From Fuerstiella sp. (lineage in GTDB: Bacteria; Planctomycetota; Planctomycetia; Planctomycetales; Planctomycetaceae), in contig JAQWOH010000027.1 in NCBI GenBank assembly GCA_029245955.1, positions 1 through 64,000 of the forward strand: a stretch of DNA of 64,000 bases, given 5' to 3'. Position 1 is the stretch's first letter. Every line of letters begins with the position of its first letter. The position numbers and the translations under genes are program-made. This document shows, piece by piece, positions 59,001 through 64,000 of this stretch. The notes below the pieces were generated by a model, which searched no databases, was not told where the DNA came from, and saw nothing but the letters and a program-made list of their open reading frames with translations.

Positions 59001-60029
59001 ATGTCCGCAACCACAGAATCACTTGAAATTGACCATCAGGAACGAGCTGTGCGACTTGTTGATGCCTGTCAGAAGATTCGCGAACAGGTGGGGCGAATCA
59101 TTGTGGGACAGGATGATGTCATCGAGCAGCTGCTGATTGCAATTCTGGCACGCGGCCACTGTCTGCTGGAAGGTGTGCCCGGTCTGGCGAAGACTCTGAT
59201 GGTTCGATCGCTGGCGGACACGATGAATCTGTCGTTTCGCCGGATTCAGTTTACCCCTGACCTGATGCCCGCCGACATCACCGGCACCGACATCATTCAG
59301 GAGAACAAAGAGACTGGTCATCGTGACCTGGTGTTCGATAAAGGCCCGATTTTTACGCAGATGCTGCTGGCGGATGAGATCAACCGTACTCCGCCCAAGA
59401 CTCAGGCCGCACTGCTGGAAGCGATGCAGGAACACGAAGTCACCGTGGGTGGCACGACCTACCATCTGGATGAACCGTTCTTTGTGCTGGCCACTCAGAA
59501 TCCGATTGAACAGGAAGGCACCTATCCACTTCCTGAAGCTCAGCGAGATCGGTTTCTGTTCAATGTGATTGTGGATTATCCCAGTCGCGATCAGGAAGGT
59601 GACATTATCGATCGCACAACGTCGACGGCTTCTGCGGAGCCGGAGCCGGTGGTTTCCGGACCCGAGATCATTGAGTGTCAGGAAACTGTGAGACTTGTTC
59701 CGCTGCCGGAACACGTGAAAAACTTCGTGCTGGATCTGGTGCGGTCGGCTCGCCCGAACGATGAAACGACGGCGGCATGGGTTCACGAGCTGATCGAATG
59801 GGGTCCGGGGCCCCGAGCCTGCCAGCAACTGGTCCTGGCATCAAAAGCGCGGGCACTGCTGCAGGGTCGACATCATGTTACACGCGATGATGTGGAGACG
59901 CTGGCCTTTCCTGTTCTGCGACACCGTATCGTGCCCACATTCAATGCAGAAGCAGAAGGTGTCAGTGTTGACGACCTGATTCGTCGTTTGCTGCAGGAGC
60001 TCCCGGAAACCTCAAAACAACTGCTGTGA
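59001..60029 (+). CDS. MoxR-type AAA ATPase
   Basis: A 342-residue AAA+ protein. Walker A is [11 protein letters not shown], sensor loops follow ([13 protein letters not shown]), Walker B is [23 protein letters not shown], and the Arg finger block is [14 protein letters not shown]. MoxR proteins act as chaperones that fit cofactors or assemble complexes, often with a DUF58 partner. The stop overlaps the next gene by four bases. Confidence 0.95.
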   Translation: MSATTESLEIDHQERAVRLVDACQKIREQVGRIIVGQDDVIEQLLIAILARGHCLLEGVPGLAKTLMVRSLADTMNLSFRRIQFTPDLMPADITGTDIIQENKETGHRDLVFDKGPIFTQMLLADEINRTPPKTQAALLEAMQEHEVTVGGTTYHLDEPFFVLATQNPIEQEGTYPLPEAQRDRFLFNVIVDYPSRDQEGDIIDRTTSTASAEPEPVVSGPEIIECQETVRLVPLPEHVKNFVLDLVRSARPNDETTAAWVHELIEWGPGPRACQQLVLASKARALLQGRHHVTRDDVETLAFPVLRHRIVPTFNAEAEGVSVDDLIRRLLQELPETSKQLL

Positions 60030-60943
60030 CGGAAAATATGCCTAACGTTTCTGATGTGCTGACATCGCACGACATCGGCAGGTTCACGAATCTGCAGGTG
60101 CTGGCGAAACAGGTCGTCGAAGGATTCTGTTCCGGACTGCATCGTTCGCCGCATAAAGGCTTCAGTGTTGAGTTCAAGGAACATCGTGCGTACTCACCCG
60201 GTGATGACATTCGCACGATCGACTGGAAGCTGTTCGGGAAAACAGACCGTCTGTACATTCGCGAATACGAGGAGGAAACAAATCTCCGCTGCTCGATTCT
60301 GCTGGATTCGAGCGGATCAATGGCCTATAGCGGTTCCCGCGCCACCGGAGTCACCAAGCACGATTATGCGGTGAGTACCGCTGCATGTCTGGCGTATCTG
60401 ATGCTGCAGCAACAGGACAGCGTGGGTCTGGTCACCTTTGACAAACAGGTGCGTCGTTATATTCCGCCCCGAGCACGCCCCAAACATCTGCAGGCGATTA
60501 TTAACGAACTGAAAAAACAGAAGCCGGAATTCGAAACGGAACTTGGCGACGTGTTTCATGAGATGGTCGCGAAGATTCATCGTCGTGGACTGCTGATTAT
60601 CATTTCTGATCTGTTCGGTGATGTGGAACAGTTGATGAAGTCGCTGGCTCATTTTCGTCATGCAAATCATGACATTATTATTTTTCAGATCTGGGATCCC
60701 GATGAACTGGATTTTCCATTTCGCCAGTGGACTCAGTTTGCTTCACTGGAAGCCGCCGCCAATCGGCACCTGGTGGATCCGGCGCAGATTCGTCGCGCTT
60801 ACCTGGAGAAGTTGCAGCAGTTTCGCGAACAGCTCGCGTCCGGCTGCAACCGACACCGCATCAGCCTTGTTCCAATGACGACGGACCAGCCCTATGCTGA
60901 TTCACTGGCTGCCTACCTTGCTCTCAGAAGGAAGTCGAAGTAA
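60026..60943 (+). CDS. DUF58 protein (von Willebrand A-like)
   Basis: A 305-residue protein that begins with the DUF58 block [22 protein letters not shown]. It then has a VWA-like fold with a metal site region [11 protein letters not shown], and [14 protein letters not shown] and [12 protein letters not shown]. It is a MoxR partner, translationally coupled to it (ATGA overlap). Ends just before a terminator hairpin. Confidence 0.93.
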   Translation: MTENMPNVSDVLTSHDIGRFTNLQVLAKQVVEGFCSGLHRSPHKGFSVEFKEHRAYSPGDDIRTIDWKLFGKTDRLYIREYEEETNLRCSILLDSSGSMAYSGSRATGVTKHDYAVSTAACLAYLMLQQQDSVGLVTFDKQVRRYIPPRARPKHLQAIINELKKQKPEFETELGDVFHEMVAKIHRRGLLIIISDLFGDVEQLMKSLAHFRHANHDIIIFQIWDPDELDFPFRQWTQFASLEAAANRHLVDPAQIRRAYLEKLQQFREQLASGCNRHRISLVPMTTDQPYADSLAAYLALRRKSK

Positions 60944-60988
60944 CGGCTCGAATCGACTATAAACGGCCCTGTTCGAGCCGTTTATTTG
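60942..60988 (+). terminator. terminator after the MoxR-DUF58 pair
   Basis: Stem AACGGCTCGAA/TTCGAGCCGTT (60942-60952 with 60972-60982), 11 base pairs with a 19-base loop, then TATTTGTT. It overlaps the DUF58 stop codon. A long loop weakens it, but the T-rich tail supports termination. Confidence 0.65.
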
Positions 60989-61097
60989 TTGCCGTATACG
61001 ATAATGGCTGGTGGAGCAACGAAGCTGCCATCGAGAAGTGTTCTTTGCGGCTCCGGTCAGCCTGACACGCTGTCGCTTCTTTAGTCTGAGTTCAGTC

Positions 61098-61622
61098 ATG
61101 TATTACTGGTTCGCAGCTACAATTCTGATTACAGCCAACGCGGCCTGCGTCGGTGCAAACATGCTGCTGCTGCCCGGCAACTGGTTCATGGTTGGTACGC
61201 TGTGTCTGTTCCTTCTGACGGCCGGAACGACAGCCGGCCCCGACTGGACGACATTGATTGTGATTGTTGTCCTGGCAGCTCTTGGCGAAATACTTGAACT
61301 GCTCACGGGGTCTGCTACAGCGGCCAAAAAAGGGGCCAGTCGCCGCGCCGTTGTTCTGTCGCTGGTGTTGTCCATGGCGGCAAGTATCGCCGGCGCATTC
61401 GTGATTCCGATTCCGGTGATCGGTACAGCGATCGGCGCCATTGCCGGTGCCGCGGTCGGTGCCTTCGCGGGCGCATGGGCGGGTGAGGCGTGGAAGGGGA
61501 CTGAGCCGGCGCAGCGAACGGAAATTGGTACGGCGGCCATGAGCGGTCGGATGATCGGCATGCTGGCCAAGTTGTCCATCGGAGCCGCGATTTTTGTCTT
61601 TCAGCTGGTTAGCCTCTTTTGA
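61098..61622 (+). CDS. DUF456 membrane protein
   Basis: A 174-residue protein of the DUF456 family. It has four or five hydrophobic helices, the Gly-rich repeat GTAIGAIAGAAVGAFAGAWAGE and a preceding LAALGEILELLTGSATAAKKG that is the family signature. Function unknown. The frame is open to 61011, but the ATG at 61098 gives a proper N-terminal helix. Confidence 0.85.
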   Translation: MYYWFAATILITANAACVGANMLLLPGNWFMVGTLCLFLLTAGTTAGPDWTTLIVIVVLAALGEILELLTGSATAAKKGASRRAVVLSLVLSMAASIAGAFVIPIPVIGTAIGAIAGAAVGAFAGAWAGEAWKGTEPAQRTEIGTAAMSGRMIGMLAKLSIGAAIFVFQLVSLF

Positions 61623-61677
61623 AGGACCTGCCAGGCCGCAGGTTTCCACTGCATTCCATCTGTCGCAAACCCATGTG

Positions 61678-62922
61678 ATGAATATCCTGGTACCCAATCT
61701 TGATTTCGAGGTTGATCTGTGCGGGCGACCCCGACAATTATCCGAACAGGCAACTCGCGTGATTGACGAGCTGGCTCCGCTCATCGGTCTGCTGGCCGAA
61801 GACGGAGACCAGGTGCTGGTCAATGATGACGCGATGCCGGCAGGTGTGGCGGAATGTCTGGCGCATGTCGCGTTTGTCCGCCGGTCAGAATTCTCGGCCA
61901 TTGCTGGTCAGCACCGCATCATTCCGTGGGGATGGACCGAACAGACTTGTCAGATGGCTTCCGTCGTGCAGATGTCGGCAGCGGAGATTCCGCCGGCCAC
62001 CGCCGTCACCCGCGTCAACTCACGGGAATTCAGTGCCATGTTCGACGGTGTTCAGTGTGAGCATGGCGAATTGCTGCCGTTTGGTGTGGATGGATTTGGC
62101 ACGATCTGTCGTGACATAGACGACTGGAAGAACGGAGTGTGTCAGCTGGAACGCTTCGGTTTTGAACGCTGGGTGGCGAAACCGCCGATTAGTCATGCTG
62201 GTCGTAATCGGTTGCTGGCGAAAGGAACCGAGTTGAACCGTCAGCAGCGAGGCTGGCTGGAGAAACATCTGGCCCGGACCGGGGGGGTGTACCTTGAACC
62301 GTGGGTGTGTCCGGAGGAACAGTGTGGCCTGCAGTTCGAAATTATTTCGTCGAATTCATACAGTGCAGGAACGGAGGGCAGAGTACAGCTGGTCGGCGTC
62401 AGCAGTCTGCTGAACGATTCTGTGGGCAGGTATCAGGGCAGTCTGATATGCCGCGATGATCTGTTGTTAAACGCATGGCAGTCGGCTGCCGCGCACGGAT
62501 TCTTGGTCTGTGAAGCTGCTGCGGCCGCCGGTTACTTCGGTCCAATCGGTATCGACAGTTTCCGTTTTCGTCTGCCCGACGGCTCTTTGGCACTGCGAAT
62601 GTGCAACGATATCAATGCCCGCTTTACGATGGGGCGGCTTGCCCTACAATTGCGATCGTCGCTGCAATCGTCGCAATACGGGGCATGGTGTCACTTTGCC
62701 GTATCTGATTTTTCGCGGTTCTGTGACGGTGTTAAAAAAGGTCTGACGCAACCAGCCAAAGAAAACGTAAGTATGACGGTCACCAGTCCGATGGCGATTG
62801 GTGAGCAGCCGACTCGATTCGGAACTGTCCTGTTGACAGGAAATTCACAGGAGCGGCTTGCTCAGGAGATTCGACTAATTCACGATCAGGCAGCAGCCAG
62901 ACGACACGACTCATTGCCGTAA
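61678..62922 (+). CDS. ATP-grasp-like protein, unknown substrate
   Basis: A 414-residue protein. The middle and end fit an ATP-grasp fold: WVAKPPISHAGRNRLL (Lys region), YLEPWV (grip), GYFGPIGIDSFRFRL and MCNDINARFTMGRLA (metal-binding Asp, Asn and Arg). This last block resembles the closing motif of carboxylate-amine ligases. I do not recognise the named family. Position between DUF456 and GT2 genes on one strand suggests a joint unit. Confidence 0.6.
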   Translation: MNILVPNLDFEVDLCGRPRQLSEQATRVIDELAPLIGLLAEDGDQVLVNDDAMPAGVAECLAHVAFVRRSEFSAIAGQHRIIPWGWTEQTCQMASVVQMSAAEIPPATAVTRVNSREFSAMFDGVQCEHGELLPFGVDGFGTICRDIDDWKNGVCQLERFGFERWVAKPPISHAGRNRLLAKGTELNRQQRGWLEKHLARTGGVYLEPWVCPEEQCGLQFEIISSNSYSAGTEGRVQLVGVSSLLNDSVGRYQGSLICRDDLLLNAWQSAAAHGFLVCEAAAAAGYFGPIGIDSFRFRLPDGSLALRMCNDINARFTMGRLALQLRSSLQSSQYGAWCHFAVSDFSRFCDGVKKGLTQPAKENVSMTVTSPMAIGEQPTRFGTVLLTGNSQERLAQEIRLIHDQAAARRHDSLP

Positions 62923-62951
62923 CAAACGGTTGTCCCATTTGAGAATCAGGA

Positions 62952-63785
62952 ATGACGGAAGAATCACAGATCAACAGCCCGCGCCCCTGGTCTCCTCAGT
63001 GGTATCAGTCGCAGAAGAAAACACTTGGTGAATCAGCCTGCCGTCAGCTGGGGCTGTATGCGATCCCTGAAGATCAACGACTGTCCGTTGTGATTCCCGT
63101 GTACAACGAAGAAAAGACGTTGCGGCACCTGGTGGACCGTGTACGCGACGTGCCGATTCGCAAAGAACTGATTCTGGTGGACGACTGCAGCGGTGATGGC
63201 TCACGTGACATTATGAAACAATTGGAAGCAGAAGCGGATGGCGACGACTTCAATCGAATTCGTACGTATTCCCATGAATTCAATCAGGGTAAGGGAGCTG
63301 CACTTAAAACCGGTTTTCAGCATGTCGAAGGCGACATTGTGATCATTCAGGACGCCGACCTGGAATATGACCCCAGCGAGTATCCGCGGTTGCTGAAACC
63401 GATCATCGAAGATCGAGCCGACGTCGTATACGGAAGTCGCTTTCTGGGTGACCAGGCGCATCGAGTCCTGTATTACTGGCATTATCTTGGCAACAAGTTT
63501 CTGACGGTGATGTCCAACTGTTTCACAAATCTTAATCTGACCGACATGGAGACCTGTTACAAGGTTTTCCGTCGTAACGTTATTAACGAGCTGACGCCAA
63601 AGCTCGTTCAGAACCGGTTTGGCTTTGAACCGGAAATCACAGCCCGCGTTGCTCGACGACAGTACCGCATCTATGAAATGTCGATCAGCTATTCCGGTCG
63701 CACCTATGCGGAAGGAAAACACATCGGCTGGAAAGACGGGCTGCAGGCGCTGTGGTGTATCGTGCGATTCGGAATCCGTGATTGA
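62952..63785 (+). CDS. GT2 glycosyltransferase, dolichol-phosphate-mannose-synthase type
   Basis: A 277-residue GT-A enzyme. It shows [33 protein letters not shown] (nucleotide-binding DD), [29 protein letters not shown] (DxD-like metal site) and YGSRFLG; its C-terminal part includes [14 protein letters not shown] and [16 protein letters not shown]. It is likely to load a sugar onto a lipid carrier. There is no C-terminal membrane helix. Confidence 0.93.
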   Translation: MTEESQINSPRPWSPQWYQSQKKTLGESACRQLGLYAIPEDQRLSVVIPVYNEEKTLRHLVDRVRDVPIRKELILVDDCSGDGSRDIMKQLEAEADGDDFNRIRTYSHEFNQGKGAALKTGFQHVEGDIVIIQDADLEYDPSEYPRLLKPIIEDRADVVYGSRFLGDQAHRVLYYWHYLGNKFLTVMSNCFTNLNLTDMETCYKVFRRNVINELTPKLVQNRFGFEPEITARVARRQYRIYEMSISYSGRTYAEGKHIGWKDGLQALWCIVRFGIRD

Positions 63786-63974
63786 GGCTGTTGCTGCTGA
63801 TTCTGATCAATGTTACAGACCGAGTTGCTGGCAGCGTGTCGCAGTCAGACTGGCTGGTGGTCTGCCTGCTCACACCATTGAGTACAAGCACGAAACGCCA
63901 GCAAGTGAATCGGCCTCGCGACTAAACCATGATGGAAACGCTGTCACTTGCTGACGGTGCCTGCTGGCATTAAT

Positions 63975-63996
63975 CGCATTTATTCAAATGCGTTTA
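63975..63996 (+). terminator. terminator candidate near the window end
   Basis: Stem CGCATTT/AAATGCG with loop ATTC and a short T-run. About 190 bases past the GT2 gene; the gap in between holds no recognised gene. Confidence 0.55.
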
Positions 63997-64000
63997 AGCC

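Overview
The window reads as chromosomal DNA of a planctomycete. The evidence is a set of lineage-typical families: a DUF1559 protein with a prepilin N-terminus, a DUF1549/DUF1553 protein followed by DUF1501 and WD40 proteins, a PQQ-type beta-propeller protein, and MoxR plus DUF58. No phage, transposon, plasmid or CRISPR feature was found. Most of the window is ordinary chromosome. The accessory-looking parts are the tRNA-like cluster (about 32.7-33.8 kb) and the large exported proteins around it.

Layout. 0-0.6 kb: the 3' end of a 23S rRNA gene, a 5S rRNA gene and its terminator. 0.8-4.9 kb: an ECF-type sigma factor, a small membrane protein, a PqiA/PqiB-like (MCE) envelope lipid-transport pair and a coiled-coil membrane protein. 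5-7.8 kb: an ABC transporter ATPase diverging from a cobalamin riboswitch that precedes a DUF1559 pseudopilin and a small Cys-rich lipoprotein. 7.8-18.3 kb: mostly minus-strand housekeeping genes (amidohydrolase, SF1 helicase, separate coaB and coaC, rpoZ, gmk, yicC, secG, tpiA, pheA), plus a small gene broken by an amber codon. 18.5-23.7 kb: dnaK and clpB. 24-32 kb: a small class of one-helix secreted protein, an acyl-CoA synthetase, a PQQ-propeller protein, a cupin and a large secreted multidomain protein.

32.7-33.8 kb: nine consecutive plus-strand tRNA or tRNA-like elements. They carry anticodons for Phe, Val, Gln, Gln, Leu and Met, followed by three more degenerate copies. Many have mismatched stems or lack D-loop GG, and none encodes CCA. 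This compact array of atypical tRNAs is the most unusual feature of the window. It is followed by trmL, which encodes a tRNA wobble methyltransferase.

34-47 kb: DNA repair (3-methyladenine glycosylase), bestrophin, a UbiA prenyltransferase, an esterase, a UxaA-type dehydratase, a TPR/gluzincin protein, a CBS protein, and a eukaryote-type glutamine synthetase (GSII) behind a good sigma-54 promoter match. 47-59 kb: a glycosyltransferase, truA, and the planctomycete DUF1549-DUF1501-WD40 run followed by a Tat-exported PhoD-like phosphatase. 59-63.8 kb: MoxR, DUF58, DUF456, an ATP-grasp-like protein and a GT2 glycosyltransferase. All functional assignments come from reading motifs by eye; no database search was run.
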